Source: Crocinitomicaceae bacterium (GTDB lineage Bacteria > Bacteroidota > Bacteroidia > Flavobacteriales_D > Crocinitomicaceae). From it: a stretch of DNA of 64,000 bases. This document shows, piece by piece, positions 18,050-27,989 of this stretch. Below the pieces are notes generated by a model. That model saw only the letters and a list, made by a program, of their open reading frames with translations. It did no database searches and was not told the origin of the DNA. The stretch is taken from NCBI GenBank assembly GCA_018402525.1, contig JAGYIR010000005.1, forward strand, positions 79,290 through 143,289, written 5' to 3'. Every line of letters starts with the position of its first letter. Position 1 is the first letter of the stretch. The translations under genes were made by a program, and so were the position numbers.

Positions 18050-19298
18050 ATGAACAAATCAATTCTTTTAGAAGTAGCAGAAAAGTTTGGCACCCCGTCT
18101 TACGTATATTCTGCTGAAAAAATACAACAGCAGTACAGCCAATTGCACGCCTCATTTAAACCTTTAAATGTAAAACTGCACTATGCACTAAAAGCATTGA
18201 ACAATAGTAATATTTTAAAGCTACTGAAACAAGAAGGATCTGGATTGGATGCCGTATCGTTGGAAGAAATACATTTAGGACTGCGCGCAGGATTTTCACC
18301 TGAAAAAATAATGTATACACCGAATTGTGTGGCGTTTGATGAGATTAAAGCAGCTGTTCAGCTCGGTGTTTTTATCAATATCGATAATTTGACCATGCTT
18401 GAAAAATTTGGGCAAGAATACGGACATTCAGAAGCGTGCTGCATCCGTATCAACCCGCACATTATGGCTGGAGGCAATGCGAACATTTCTGTAGGTCATA
18501 TCGATTCAAAATTTGGAATTTCTATTCACCAGGTCAGACACATAGAGCGCATCGTAGAAAACTACAACATCAATGTCATTGGATTGCACATGCATACCGG
18601 AAGTGATATTCTCGATGCTGATGTCTTTCTGCGCGGGCGCTGAATTGTTATATGACATTGCTTCAATTTTTCCAAACCTCACGTTTATGGATTTTGGAAG
18701 TGGATTTAAAGTCCCGTACAAAGAAGGTGACATGCATACGGATATGGAGAAAATTGGAAGCAAGATTGCCGCATCGTTTATGAATTTTTGCGAAAAATAC
18801 GGTCGTAAACTTGAACTATGGTTTGAACCTGGAAAATACATTGTGAGCGAATCTGGTAAATTGCTGGTTAAAACCAATGTAGTGAAACAAACAACATCGA
18901 CCGTGTTTGTTGGTGTAAACAGTGGACAAAATCACTTGTTACGACCTGTACTTTACAATGCCTATCACCACATTGAAAACATTTCTAACCCAAATGGAGA
19001 TCAAAAGCTGTATTCAGTTGTAGGAAATATTTGTGAAAGTGATACGCTCGGGTTTGATCGCTTCCTATCAGAAGTGAGAGAAGGTGATGTACTGTCGATC
19101 TCGAACGCCGGAGCGTATGGATTCTCGATGAGCAATCAATACAATGCACGTTTGCGTCCGGCAGAAGTACTTGTGTATGAAAACGAAGCACATTTAATTC
19201 GCAAGCGAGAAGTACTAGAGGACATCTACAAAAATGAGGTTGAGTTGGACTTTCTGAATACCCCACAACAAATCAAAGAAAACGAAATCGTTGATTAA
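18050..19298 (+). CDS. lysA: Diaminopimelate decarboxylase (one frameshift)
   Basis: PLP enzyme making lysine from meso-diaminopimelate. The PLP lysine is in KLHYALKALNN; VIGLHMHTGSDI, FMDFGSGFKVPY, LWFEPGKYIV and CESDTLGFDR are family blocks. The first frame ends at 18643; the second begins near 18635. Dropping one base in the stretch 18629-18636 (ctgcgcggg) gives FLAGAELLYDIA, matching the family, so this is a one-base insertion rather than domain loss. Start ATG at 18050; an in-frame ATG/TTG at 17999 is inside the promoter. Total length about 415 residues is normal, so the enzyme is probably intact in the real genome. Confidence 0.9.
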
Positions 19299-19663
19299 GC
19301 TTGAAGGCGGGCTAGAAAGCGCGTAAGGTTTTCGTTTTCGGCCAATTTCTCAGAACCCAAGATAAGAAGTCGTTTGCATTTGAATTTCTGCAGCCAAATT
19401 TCAAAACTAGAAACGGCAACTTGAAGCGTTCCATTCACATCAACTTTTTGCGTTGGGAAATGTTTCAAATCGAATAACGAATGAATGTCATCAAGATCCT
19501 TTTCAATGTCTTGATTCGCATTAATTAGCAAAAGTCCATCCACTTGCTGTTCTTCTGACTTAAAATCATAATCCACTGTTTGAACACCCAAAGAGGTTGC
19601 CCATTCAGCAATAATAGTAGAGAAGGTTGAATCCGATTTTAAATAAATGGTTTCTAAGATCAT
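19295..19663 (-). CDS. Small protein of unknown function
   Basis: 122 residues, no signal peptide or membrane segment. Sequence alternates strands and helices (KRLLILGSEKLAENENLT) and could be a small Rossmann-like fold, but no family is recognised. It overlaps the lysA stop by four bases on the opposite strand. Reality is supported by a clean ATG and normal codon use, not by homology. Confidence 0.5.
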   Translation of the reverse strand: MILETIYLKSDSTFSTIIAEWATSLGVQTVDYDFKSEEQQVDGLLLINANQDIEKDLDDIHSLFDLKHFPTQKVDVNGTLQVAVSSFEIWLQKFKCKRLLILGSEKLAENENLTRFLARLQA

Positions 19664-19738
19664 AAACGTGCCTAATTATTTAAGCGAGCGCAAATATAGT
19701 GCTTTCTATGCAATTTGGAAGTGAAAACATTACAAATA

Positions 19739-20095
19739 TCACAGTATTTCAGCAATCCGCTCGACAGGTCTAGCTATAACGCCATTTGAATTTTTTATTA
19801 CAATAGGTCGCTCAATTAATTTCGGAAATTTTACCATCGCTTCGACCCATTGCTTATCAGTCAATTGCTTCCCCTTGAATTGCTCTTTGTAAATTGGTTC
19901 ACCTTTTCGAACCAACTCGAATGGTTCAATGCCCAATATTCTTATAATGTTCGTTAACTCATCAATCGTCGGCACTTGTTTTAGGTATTCAACGACTTCA
20001 AACGCTTCCTCTTTTTCTTTTAGAAAATCCAGTGCACACCTACTTTTTGAGCATCGAGGGTTGTGATAAACGATTATGTTGCCTGTATTACTCAT
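19739..20095 (-). CDS. ArsC-like (Spx/arsenate reductase family) protein
   Basis: 118 residues, thioredoxin-fold ArsC family. The active-site loop is [16 protein letters not shown], with the redox Cys followed five residues later by a second Cys. The conserved basic residues appear as [11 protein letters not shown] and the late Arg block as [11 protein letters not shown]. Either a glutaredoxin-coupled arsenate reductase or a YffB-like homologue; no other ars genes are near, so arsenic resistance is not implied. The start overlaps the prfB stop by eight bases (ATGAGTAA), making it the second gene of a prfB operon. Confidence 0.85.
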   Translation of the reverse strand: MSNTGNIIVYHNPRCSKSRCALDFLKEKEEAFEVVEYLKQVPTIDELTNIIRILGIEPFELVRKGEPIYKEQFKGKQLTDKQWVEAMVKFPKLIERPIVIKNSNGVIARPVERIAEIL

Positions 20096-21176
20096 TTCCG
20101 TACATCATTAAAAATGCTTTCAAGAATTTATCTAAATCGCCATTCATAACGGCCTCCACATTACCTGTTTCATGTCCCGTTCGAACGTCCTTGATTAATT
20201 TGTATGGGTGCATCACATAATTTCTAATCTGAGAGCCCCACTCAATCTTTTTCTTATTGGCTTCAATCTCATCTCTAGCCTCCATTCTTGAACGGTATTC
20301 GATTTCGTACAACTGTGATTTTAACAATTGCATTGCCTTTTCTTTATTTCCCAATTGAGAACGTGACTCTGAATTTTCAATTACGATACCACTTGGCGCG
20401 TGACGCAAACGAACCGCTGTTTCTACCTTGTTGACATTCTGACCTCCCGCTCCACCTGATCGAAAGGTTTCCCATGTCACATCCGCCGGATTCACATAAA
20501 TTTCAATGGTGTCATCCACCAATGGGTACACATACACCGAAACAAAAGAAGTATGCCGCTTCGCATTCGAATCAAACGGGGAAATTCGCACCAAACGATG
20601 AACTCCATTTTCACCTTTCAAATAACCGAAAGCAAACTCTCCTGAAATTTCTAGGGTAACAGTTTTTACACCTGCCACATCGCCCTCTTGAAAGTTCAAT
20701 TCCTTGATCGAATATCCCTTCTTCTGTCCCCACATCGAATACATACGCATCAACATGGAAGCCCAATCGCAACTTTCAGTCCCTCCTGCTCCAGCAGTAA
20801 TTTGAAGTACAGCACTCAACGCATCTTCTTCATTGGACATCATGTTTTTCAACTCCAACTCCTCGACCTCGTCAATTAGATCAGCATATTGTTTGTCAAT
20901 TTCTGACTCATCACCTTCCCCTTCCTTAGCGAATTCAAATAGAATCTCTAGGTCGTCATATTTGGCCTTCATAGCATCAAACGTGTCCGTCCAATATTTC
21001 AAGGTCCGAATTGACTTCATTTGAAGCTCCGCTTTTTTGGAGTCATTCCAAAACTCAGGATCTTGCGTTTTGATTTCCTCTTCGGCCAATTCGACACGCT
21101 TTTCCTTAATTTTCAGATATCCTTCAATGGCTTCAATACGTCGAAGCACTTCTTTTAATTGATCTTGATTTATCAT
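20088..21176 (-). CDS. prfB: Peptide chain release factor 2
   Basis: Terminates translation at UGA and UAA. 362 residues in one uninterrupted frame. GGQ catalytic motif [13 protein letters not shown] and the RF2 stop-recognition tripeptide SPF ([15 protein letters not shown]) are present. In many bacteria prfB needs a programmed +1 frameshift at an in-frame TGA near codon 25; here the corresponding stretch ([10 protein letters not shown]) is read straight through, so there is no autoregulatory recoding. Two TAnnTTTG-like boxes lie just upstream on the minus strand (CAAAATTA at 21184-21191 and 21220-21227 on the plus strand). Confidence 0.95.
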   Translation of the reverse strand: MINQDQLKEVLRRIEAIEGYLKIKEKRVELAEEEIKTQDPEFWNDSKKAELQMKSIRTLKYWTDTFDAMKAKYDDLEILFEFAKEGEGDESEIDKQYADLIDEVEELELKNMMSNEEDALSAVLQITAGAGGTESCDWASMLMRMYSMWGQKKGYSIKELNFQEGDVAGVKTVTLEISGEFAFGYLKGENGVHRLVRISPFDSNAKRHTSFVSVYVYPLVDDTIEIYVNPADVTWETFRSGGAGGQNVNKVETAVRLRHAPSGIVIENSESRSQLGNKEKAMQLLKSQLYEIEYRSRMEARDEIEANKKKIEWGSQIRNYVMHPYKLIKDVRTGHETGNVEAVMNGDLDKFLKAFLMMYGNE

Positions 21177-21258
21177 TTCAAGGCAAAATTAGTTAAAAAC
21201 CCGAGAAAAATGTTTAGAACAAAATTACATTTAAGCATGATTAGGTAGGGAAAAATTT

Positions 21259-21266
21259 TACTTTTG
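21259..21266 (+). promoter_or_regulatory. gcvH -7 box TACTTTTG
   Basis: A full TAnnTTTG match 17 bases before the gcvH ATG, in the region divergent with prfB. No convincing -33 TTG. Confidence 0.4.
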
Positions 21267-21283
21267 CTACAAAAAAATATAGA

Positions 21284-21661
21284 ATGAATATTCCAAGTAA
21301 TCTTAAATATACAAAGGACCACGAATGGGTACTTGTAGAAGGTGATATTGTTACGATTGGTATTACTGATTTTGCACAAGGTGAGTTAGGTGACATTGTC
21401 TACGTTGAAGTAGAAACAGAGGGTGAAACGCTTGACAAAGAAGAAGTTTTCGGTTCAGTAGAAGCTGTAAAAACAGTCTCTGACTTGTTCATGCCAGTTA
21501 CCGGAGAAATTACCGCGTTTAATAGTGAACTTGAATCGAATCCAGAACTCGTCAATTCTGATCCTTATGGAAAAGGTTGGATGATCAAAGCCAAGATTTC
21601 TGATAGCAGCGAATTGGATGAGCTGTTAGATGCAGCGGCATACACGGAGCTAGTAGGATAG
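21284..21661 (+). CDS. gcvH: Glycine cleavage system H protein
   Basis: 125 residues. Lipoyl carrier that shuttles the aminomethyl group between the P, T and L proteins. The lipoylated Lys is in [15 protein letters not shown]; the N-terminal KYTKDHEWV and C-terminal [13 protein letters not shown] blocks are standard. gcvP and gcvT are not in this window. It leads a run gcvH-VanZ-tonB-tonB that I recall in many Bacteroidota. Confidence 0.97.
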   Translation: MNIPSNLKYTKDHEWVLVEGDIVTIGITDFAQGELGDIVYVEVETEGETLDKEEVFGSVEAVKTVSDLFMPVTGEITAFNSELESNPELVNSDPYGKGWMIKAKISDSSELDELLDAAAYTELVG

Positions 21662-21664
21662 ACT

Positions 21665-22042
21665 TTGAATCTACGAATTGTACTTCTTGGCACCATCTGG
21701 TTTGGAGTAATGCTTCTGCTTTTCTTCTCTCCAGTCAAAGAACCTCAAACTATTTATTTTTGGGGAATTCCATCGAAGTCAATTATTCACGGTTTACTTT
21801 TTTGGGGATTTGCACACATTTGGAGTGCTACCCTTAAAAAACAACTCAAATATGAGTTCCTAAAAACGCACACATTAAAAATTGTGTTAGTTGGATCGTT
21901 AGTGATCGCTATATTGATAGAATCAATTATATTTATGCTAGCACACTACCCGCACTTTAGTTTTTGGAATTTATTTTTTGACGTTTTGGGTATCTGTGGA
22001 GGGTTAGTTAGTTTTCGTTTACTCTACGCGAAGTGTTATTGA
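21665..22042 (+). CDS. VanZ family membrane protein
   Basis: 125 residues with four hydrophobic segments (about 5-21, 35-50, 64-85 and 98-116). The last one, FFDVLGICGGLVSF, is the typical VanZ end (a conserved Asp then a Gly-rich helix). The most upstream start is TTG at 21665, three bases after the gcvH stop, and I accept it because residues before the first helix fit the family. VanZ proteins are small inner-membrane proteins of unknown activity. Co-transcribed with gcvH. Confidence 0.75.
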   Translation: MNLRIVLLGTIWFGVMLLLFFSPVKEPQTIYFWGIPSKSIIHGLLFWGFAHIWSATLKKQLKYEFLKTHTLKIVLVGSLVIAILIESIIFMLAHYPHFSFWNLFFDVLGICGGLVSFRLLYAKCY

Positions 22043-22102
22043 GTTTATGGTATTTATTTTGTAGTTAGAATTTTATATATTTACAATCTAATTCAATCAG
22101 AA

Positions 22103-22768
22103 ATGGAATTAAAGAAAAGCAACGAAGCAAATATTGAGAAATTACGAATTCCTATTACGTTAATGGGACTTCTATTTGTGGGCAGTATTGTCTTGGCCTC
22201 ATTTTCTTATACGGTAGAAACTGAAAGAGATGGCGGTAACAAAACAGCACTTAATGATGCGGATGTGCAGTTTGTGCAAGAAGTTGCACCTGAAGACACT
22301 CCGCCACCACCACCGCCACCACAAGTGGATGCACCACCTCCGGTAACGGAAGAAATTGTTGAGGAAGAAAACACGGAAGTTGAACCAACACCGGTTGTTC
22401 AAACTCCACCTCCTGTAGATATAGGCCCAGTAGAAGAAGTTAAAATTGAAGAGGAAATTATTGATTTCCCTGATGTTGAAGCAACTTTCCCTGGTGGAGC
22501 AGCTGCAATGCAGAAATGGATTGCAGAAAATGTACAATACCCGCAAACAGCAATTGAAATGAACGAACAAGGTAGAGTATACTTATCGTTTGTTGTGGAG
22601 CCAGATGGTTCTATCACGAACATTGCTGTAGAACGTGGCGTTAGTCCGGACTTAGACAAAGAAGCAAAACGTTTGTTACGTAAAATGCCAAAATGGGCTC
22701 CAGGTGAGGCGAAAGGTAAAAAAGCAAGAACACGTTGTCGTTTGCCAATCAACTTTACGTTGAATTAA
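22103..22768 (+). CDS. tonB: Energy transducer TonB, first copy
   Basis: 221 residues. One N-terminal membrane anchor (LMGLLFVGSIVLASFSYTV), a periplasmic Pro/Glu-rich spacer (seven Pro in a row, then VEPTPVVQTPPPV) and a C-terminal TonB domain at about 130-221 (AAAMQKWIAENVQYPQ, VYLSFVVEPDGSI, MPKWAPGEAKGKK, RLPINFTLN). It couples the proton motive force through ExbB/ExbD to outer-membrane TonB-dependent transporters. Followed by its own terminator and then a close paralogue. Confidence 0.92.
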   Translation: MELKKSNEANIEKLRIPITLMGLLFVGSIVLASFSYTVETERDGGNKTALNDADVQFVQEVAPEDTPPPPPPPQVDAPPPVTEEIVEEENTEVEPTPVVQTPPPVDIGPVEEVKIEEEIIDFPDVEATFPGGAAAMQKWIAENVQYPQTAIEMNEQGRVYLSFVVEPDGSITNIAVERGVSPDLDKEAKRLLRKMPKWAPGEAKGKKARTRCRLPINFTLN

Positions 22769-22792
22769 AAAAACGAAATTACAAATACTGTA

Positions 22793-22823
22793 AACGCCCA
22801 TCGGATGATGGGCGTTTTTTTTT
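22793..22823 (+). terminator. Rho-independent terminator after first tonB
   Basis: AACGCCCATC (22793-22802) and GATGGGCGTT (22807-22816) form a perfect 10-bp stem with a four-base loop and a T9 tail. Confidence 0.95.
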
Positions 22824-22870
22824 GGCATATGTTTTGGAAAGTAGCTGTTTAGAATTTAAATCTAAACAGT

Positions 22871-23533
22871 ATGGAAACTAAAAAAACAGAAAAAGCAAAC
22901 ATTGAAAAATTGCGCTTTCCCATTGCCGCCATCGGTCTACTTTTTATCGGAAGTATGGTATTGGCAACTCTTTCCTTTACCAAAGGAGTTGAGAAAGACC
23001 TAAGAACAAAATCTGCAGCAAATTCAGTAGAAATAGAGTTTTTACTTGAAAATGCGCCAGAAGTCACACCACCACCCGTGCAAGAAGTTCCTTATGAGCC
23101 GCCAGTAGACGAAAATATTATTCCGGAAGACAACAAAGACCTTGATACAAGCTCAAGAGTTATTGTACCACCACCACCACCACCACCAGGAGATAGTCTG
23201 ATTGTGGAGGTTGATCCTCCTGTAATTGATTTTCCAGATGTAGAAGCTACTTTTATTGGCGGTGCAGCAGCCATGCAAAAATGGATCGCCGAAAACGTGC
23301 AATACCCACAAGCATCTATCCAAATGAATGAGCAAGGAAAGGTATATTTGTCATTTGTTGTCGAACTAGACGGTTCAATTTCTAATATCGCTATTGAGCG
23401 TGGCGTAAGTGGTGATCTAGATAAGGAAGCAAAACGCTTGGTACGCAAAATGCCAAAATGGTCGCCTGGTGAAGCCAAAGGTAAAAAAGCAAGAACACGC
23501 TGCCGTCTTCCTATCAATTTTACATTAAATTAG
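22871..23533 (+). CDS. tonB: Energy transducer TonB, second copy
   Basis: 220 residues, a tandem paralogue of the preceding gene with the same anchor (EKANIEKLRFPIAAIGLLFIG), a differently composed Pro-rich spacer (eight Pro near residue 100) and an almost identical C-terminal domain from DFPDVEATF to the last residue. The spacer has diverged much more than the ends, so the copies may serve different envelope geometries or receptors. It has its own promoter region after the terminator at 22793 and its own terminator downstream. Confidence 0.92.
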   Translation: METKKTEKANIEKLRFPIAAIGLLFIGSMVLATLSFTKGVEKDLRTKSAANSVEIEFLLENAPEVTPPPVQEVPYEPPVDENIIPEDNKDLDTSSRVIVPPPPPPPGDSLIVEVDPPVIDFPDVEATFIGGAAAMQKWIAENVQYPQASIQMNEQGKVYLSFVVELDGSISNIAIERGVSGDLDKEAKRLVRKMPKWSPGEAKGKKARTRCRLPINFTLN

Positions 23534-23560
23534 TTCTAACCAAACATAAAAAAGAAAAGA

Positions 23561-23587
23561 CCTGCAGTTTTCGAATTGCGGGTTTTT
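23561..23587 (+). terminator. Rho-independent terminator after second tonB
   Basis: CCTGCA (23561-23566) pairs with TGCGGG (23577-23582) with one G-T pair, followed by five T. Confidence 0.75.
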
Positions 23588-23606
23588 GACTTTATAAGAC
23601 TTTAAT

Positions 23607-24489
23607 TTAATAGGAAGAAGATGCTCCCCCCACATTTTCAATCGGATGCCACGTCGTTTTGACTTCTTGAAAATCGGTGATGAAATGTAACCCTTGAGCA
23701 GATTCATCATTCCACCGTTCATCGTAGGAATAAATACGCTTCAAATTCAACGCAGCACTTTCTTGCAACGATTGAATGACGGATCCATCCTTTCCACTAT
23801 ACAGCATAGCATTCACATCCATGTGTGTGGTCAACGGTGCAGCCATTTCAGCTAGGCTTCCCGTCAAAATATTGACAACACCGCCTGGAACATCAGATGA
23901 ATTTAATACTTCAGCAAACGTAATTGCACACAATGGTAAATTTTCTGCTGCCAGCACGACGCATGTATTTCCGCCTGCAATCAATGGAGCGACAACCGAA
24001 ACAAGGCCAATCAACGATGAGTTCGCATCAGCAATGACTCCTACTACTCCCATGGGCTCAAGTGTCGAAAAATTGAAATGTGAAGATGCTACAGGATTCA
24101 CCGAACTACCAATCTGATTGTATTTATCGCACCAACCCGCATAATAAACCAACTCGATCGATGGACAAACTCACCTCTTCTTCCGCTTTCTTTTTGGTGG
24201 AACCTTGCAATTCCAGTTCTTCCATGAACTGAGATTTTCTTCCTTCCAACATTTCCGCAATGCGGTACAAAATCTGTCCACGGTTAAATGCAGAACGCTC
24301 AGACCAACTGCCTTGTGCCTTTCTAGCTGCAACAACCGCATTCCGAACGTCTTTTCGAGAACCTAAGCAAATGTTTCCCAATTGGACTCCTTTCCCATTC
24401 ACAGGAGTGTAATATCTTCCTGACTCTGTTCTGGGGAAACTTCCTCCAATGTATATCTTGTATGTTTTTAAAACTTCCAAACGCTCCAT
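23607..24489 (-). CDS. Half-length aldehyde dehydrogenase-like protein, no catalytic Cys domain (one frameshift)
   Basis: About 294 residues after repairing one extra base near 24153-24156; the repaired junction reads SLSIDRLVYYAGWCDKYN. It resembles the N-terminal NAD-binding half of ALDH (KIYIGGSFPRTESGRYYTP, EPMGVVGVIADANSSLIGL, VPGGVVNILTG) but ends at the natural stop before the catalytic domain; there is no GQxC motif and the usual PWNFP loop is replaced. It starts two bases after the stop of the complete ALDH gene. This layout recalls ALDH16, where a complete ALDH unit is followed by a non-catalytic second unit in one chain. I infer a structural or regulatory partner rather than a degraded gene. 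Confidence 0.7.
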
Positions 24490-24491
24490 AA

Positions 24492-25958
24492 TTATTTCAG
24501 TTTAACATAAGCCCCTAATCCGTGCAATCCACCTTCGCGACCGTATCCACTTTCTTTGTAACCACCAAATGGTGATGTCGGATCGAATTTATTGTAGGTA
24601 TTTGCCCAAACAACCCCAGCCTTTAATTTACTTGTCAAGTTAAAAACGCGTGAACCTTTATCACTCCAGACTCCTGCCGCTAGTCCGAATGGTGTGTTAT
24701 TCGCCTTTTGAATCACTTCATCTACGGTTCTAAACGTTTGAATGGTCAATACAGGTCCAAATATTTCTTCTTGTACAATTGTACTTGACTGAGCAACATC
24801 CGTAAAAATCGTCGGAGCACAATAATATCCATTGGCTGGAATTTTGGCTCTGGACTGGTGCATGGTAGCTCCTTCACTTATACCTAGCTTGATATACTTC
24901 TGGATGGTCGCCAATTGCTCTTTGGAGTTAATCGCACCAACATCTGTATTCTTATCCAAAGGATTCCCAACGATAAGCGTGTCCATTCGTCTTTTTAGCT
25001 TCTTAATCACCTCATCAGCAACATTCTCTTGGACAAATAAACGCGAGCCTGCACAACAAACATGACCTTGATTAAAGAAAATACCATTGATAATCCCCTC
25101 TACTGCTTGATCAATCGGTGCATCGTCCATGATGATGTTGGCAGATTTTCCACCTAACTCCAATGTTGCCTTCTTATTTGTACCCGCAATCGCTTTTTGG
25201 ATAATCTTCCCAACTCCTGTTGATCCAGTAAATGCAATTTTATCGACATCCGCATGGTTGACAATCGCAGCTCCCGTATCTCCGTAGCCAGTGACAATGT
25301 TCACCACCCCTGGAGGTAAACCAGCGTCATGAAAAATCTCAGCCAATTTAAGAGCCGTTAATGGTGTAGTTTCCGCTGGCTTCAATACCACTGTATTTCC
25401 CGCCGCAAGTGCTGGGGCTATTTTCCAAGCTGCCATCAGGATCGGAAAATTCCATGGAATTATTTGTCCTGCGACTCCAAGTGATTCAATTTTTCTATTT
25501 GGAAACGCATATTCTAACTTATCAGCCCACCCGGCATAATAAAAGAAATGATTGCATGCCAGGGGAACGTCAACATCTCGAGATTCACGAATGACTTTTC
25601 CAGCATCCAGTGTTTCGATAACAGCCAACTCACGCGCTCGTTCCTGCATGATGCGTGCGATGCGGTAAATGTACTTTCCACGCTCCTTTCCACTCAGCTT
25701 GGACCAGACTTCTGTATACGCTTTACGCGCCGCTTTGACTGCTTTATCGACGTCCGATTCGTCTCCATAAGCGACATCTGCCAATTTCTCTCCAGTCGCT
25801 GGATTAGTGGTTGCAAAATACTTTCCTGAAGAAGGTTTTACGAATTTTCCTCCAATGTACAAATCGTACTTCTCTTTCAATTGTATATGGTCCGTTCCCT
25901 CGAGCGAAGGAGCGTATTCCCAATCCAATTTATTTGCCGTTGAATTTTTCTTTGCCAT
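24492..25958 (-). CDS. NAD(P)-dependent aldehyde dehydrogenase
   Basis: 488 residues, full length. NAD-binding and catalytic blocks: AGQIIPWNFPILMAAWKIAPAL, IAFTGSTGVGK, the general-base Glu in LELGGKSANIIM, the catalytic Cys in FFNQGHVCCAGSR, and EEIFGPVLTIQTF near the end. Substrate cannot be read from sequence; position between deoC and a half-length ALDH suggests it oxidises acetaldehyde released by deoxyribose phosphate aldolase (inference). Same strand and two- or three-base gaps on both sides, so deoC, this gene and the partner form an operon. Confidence 0.9.
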   Translation of the reverse strand: MAKKNSTANKLDWEYAPSLEGTDHIQLKEKYDLYIGGKFVKPSSGKYFATTNPATGEKLADVAYGDESDVDKAVKAARKAYTEVWSKLSGKERGKYIYRIARIMQERARELAVIETLDAGKVIRESRDVDVPLACNHFFYYAGWADKLEYAFPNRKIESLGVAGQIIPWNFPILMAAWKIAPALAAGNTVVLKPAETTPLTALKLAEIFHDAGLPPGVVNIVTGYGDTGAAIVNHADVDKIAFTGSTGVGKIIQKAIAGTNKKATLELGGKSANIIMDDAPIDQAVEGIINGIFFNQGHVCCAGSRLFVQENVADEVIKKLKRRMDTLIVGNPLDKNTDVGAINSKEQLATIQKYIKLGISEGATMHQSRAKIPANGYYCAPTIFTDVAQSSTIVQEEIFGPVLTIQTFRTVDEVIQKANNTPFGLAAGVWSDKGSRVFNLTSKLKAGVVWANTYNKFDPTSPFGGYKESGYGREGGLHGLGAYVKLK

Positions 25959-25960
25959 AA

Positions 25961-26888
25961 CTAATCGATTGAAAAATAATCTGATGATTGGTAAACTCCT
26001 GTTTCTAACTTCCTGATTTGCATCAGTACGTCATTTGCTAGACTGCTTGCCCCAAATCTGAACCATTCGTTTGTAAGCCAATCTGATCCGAGCACCTCAT
26101 TCACCATAACCAGATTATGCAATGCCAGTTTTGAGTTTGAGATCCCACCTGCTGGTTTCATGCCCACTTGAATTCCCGTCGCATCCATGAAATCGCGAAT
26201 GGCCATTAACATCGTATACGTGACCTGCATTGTCGCTGCTGGTTGAATTTTTCCAGTTGAGGTTTTGATGAAATCTGCACCTGCGTACATTGCAATATCG
26301 CTGGCTTTTCTAACATTGTCCAAGGTGACGAGTTCACCCGTTTCCAGAATCACTTTTAATCGTGCTTTTCCACACGCTTCTTTGATTGCAGCTATTTCGT
26401 CGAATACAAAATTATATTCTCCTGATAAAAACTTACCACGTGAAATCACCATATCAATCTCATCTGCTCCTTCGCTGACAGCAAATTTTGTATCCATCAG
26501 TTTCACCTCGAGTGGTGCTTGTCCACTTGGAAACGCTGTTGACACCGAAGCTACTTTTACTCCTGAATTCCCGACTTCCTTCTTTGCAACCTTCACCATT
26601 GATGGATAAACACAAACTGCCGCAACAGTTGGGAGACCAGGGTGCATGTCGTGCAAGTGTTGTGCTTTAAAACACATTTGTTTCACTTTTGCAGGTGTAT
26701 CTTTCCCTTCCAGATGTTGTTAAGTCAATCATACTTAACGCCATTCTAAGACCTTGCAATTTTGCTTGATTCTTGATGCTTCTTGTTTGAAAACGAGCGA
26801 CTCTCTCCTCTACTCCAACCTTATCTATTTTAGGTGATAGATTAAAATCAGGAATAGCGAATTGAGATTTAAGATTCTTGTTACCCAT
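25961..26888 (-). CDS. deoC: Deoxyribose-phosphate aldolase (one frameshift)
   Basis: Splits 2-deoxyribose 5-phosphate into glyceraldehyde 3-phosphate and acetaldehyde. The Schiff-base Lys is in GADFIKTSTGKIQPAAT and the second active-site Lys in VGMKPAGGIS; DEIDMVISRGKFLSG is another family block. The N-terminal frame (from ATG at 26888) stops at 26667 and the remainder is one frame over. Removing one base near 26714 gives DLTTLEGKDTPAKVKQMC, restoring the family sequence. About 309 residues, the longer form of DeoC. Operon with the two ALDH genes downstream. Confidence 0.9.
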
Positions 26889-26933
26889 ACAGGAGATTTG
26901 ATTAAGAGCAAATATAAAACTTATTGCAGAAAA

Positions 26934-26955
26934 AAAGGCTCCGAGTGGAGCCTTT
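26934..26955 (-). terminator. Rho-independent terminator for the MORN gene
   Basis: AAAGGCTCC (26934-26942) and GGAGCCTTT (26947-26955) form a perfect 9-bp stem with a GAGT loop; on the minus strand a T run follows. It lies just past the stop of the gene at 26972. Confidence 0.9.
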
Positions 26956-26971
26956 CATTTTTCTAGTTTGA

Positions 26972-27842
26972 TTACAACTGTCCATCTGAATGATAAACAC
27001 CTTTTTTGAAAACCCTTACTTTAAGTAAGATTCCATCGCTGTCGTACTCATAAACCTTTCCGTCCCAAAGTCTACCGTTTCTGAAGTCTCCATCTTGCCA
27101 GATTTCGTCATTTTCGTTGTACACTTTGTTATAACCATTGGTTTGGAATTTCGTTCCTTTCGTTCTTGGGTTATTGATTCTCGGAGCTGTTTCTTTAGAA
27201 ACGCTTGGGTCAACAACTTTGACAACTGGATTCTGCATTTCACGTTGTTCACTTCGTTCAACAGTACCGTCTGCAGAGTAATAAATAATTTCTTTTATGT
27301 CACCATTTTCATAGTAGCGTGTTGCTTTACCTGTCGGCACACCATCTTGAGAATCATAGACAAACTCTTCCTGTCCATTTGGGTAAAAATACTTGACAAC
27401 ACCTTGCTCTTTACCAGTATCATTGTACTTTGCTTCGTACTCGAGTACACCATTGGCATGGAATCTCTTTAAAGAATCGAGGTATTTGTTTCTGTTGAAA
27501 GTCCCAACTTCCTTTATTGTACCGTCTGGATAAATCTTTAGTGTACTGACCACTTGGTCGATTGTTATGGTATTCACCTTTCAGCTTAGGGGTTACTCCA
27601 TCATTGTGGTATTTGATCCAAATTCCTTCCTTTCGATCGTCAACATAAGGACCTTCTTCAATTTTACCATCTGTTGGGAATCCTGCTTCTGGGCGGTCTT
27701 TACCATAATAAACCCAGACACCTTGCTTTCTACCTTGCGAATCTTTCTTATTGGTATCTCCTCCTTGATCACCAACTGCTAAAAGCAGCGATGAAGGAAG
27801 AAATCCAAGTAAAATCAGTAGTATAAATTTTCTTAAAATCAT
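26972..27842 (-). CDS. Secreted MORN/YwqK-type repeat protein (one frameshift)
   Basis: About 290 residues after repair. Signal peptide ILLILLGFLPSSLLLAVG. Multiple repeats of the MORN/YwqK pattern: GRKQGVWVYYGKD, RKEGIWIKYHNDG, NRPSGQYTKIYPDG (across the repaired site), GKEQGVVKYFYPNG, GVPTGKATRYYENGD. Near the C-terminus ENDEIWQDGDFRNGRLWDGKVYEYD continues the pattern. One extra base near 27535-27541 breaks the frame between the third and fourth repeats, where the repeat period shows the join clearly. Exported repeat protein, function unknown. Confidence 0.75.
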
Positions 27843-27989
27843 TTTTCGATTTCTTATAAAATTTCTCGAGTGTTCACAGTTCTATCCGAAATTACATAAT
27901 AGATTCAATTAAATCAAAATAAATTCGTCAAACATTGCATTTCTATCGATAAAAAAATGAAAAACGCATGTTAATTCTCTAACTGATTG

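Noticed and set aside
19739..20095. Arsenic resistance locus
   Set aside because: Only an ArsC-family gene is present, coupled to prfB; there is no arsR, arsB or acr3.
22199..22752. Open frames on the minus strand across both tonB genes
   Set aside because: They are antisense shadows of the Pro-rich repeats, with Trp/Arg-rich low-complexity products.
23607..24489. Degraded aldehyde dehydrogenase pseudogene
   Set aside because: Apart from one indel typical of this region the frame is clean and ends at a natural stop, and the shape matches a non-catalytic ALDH partner.
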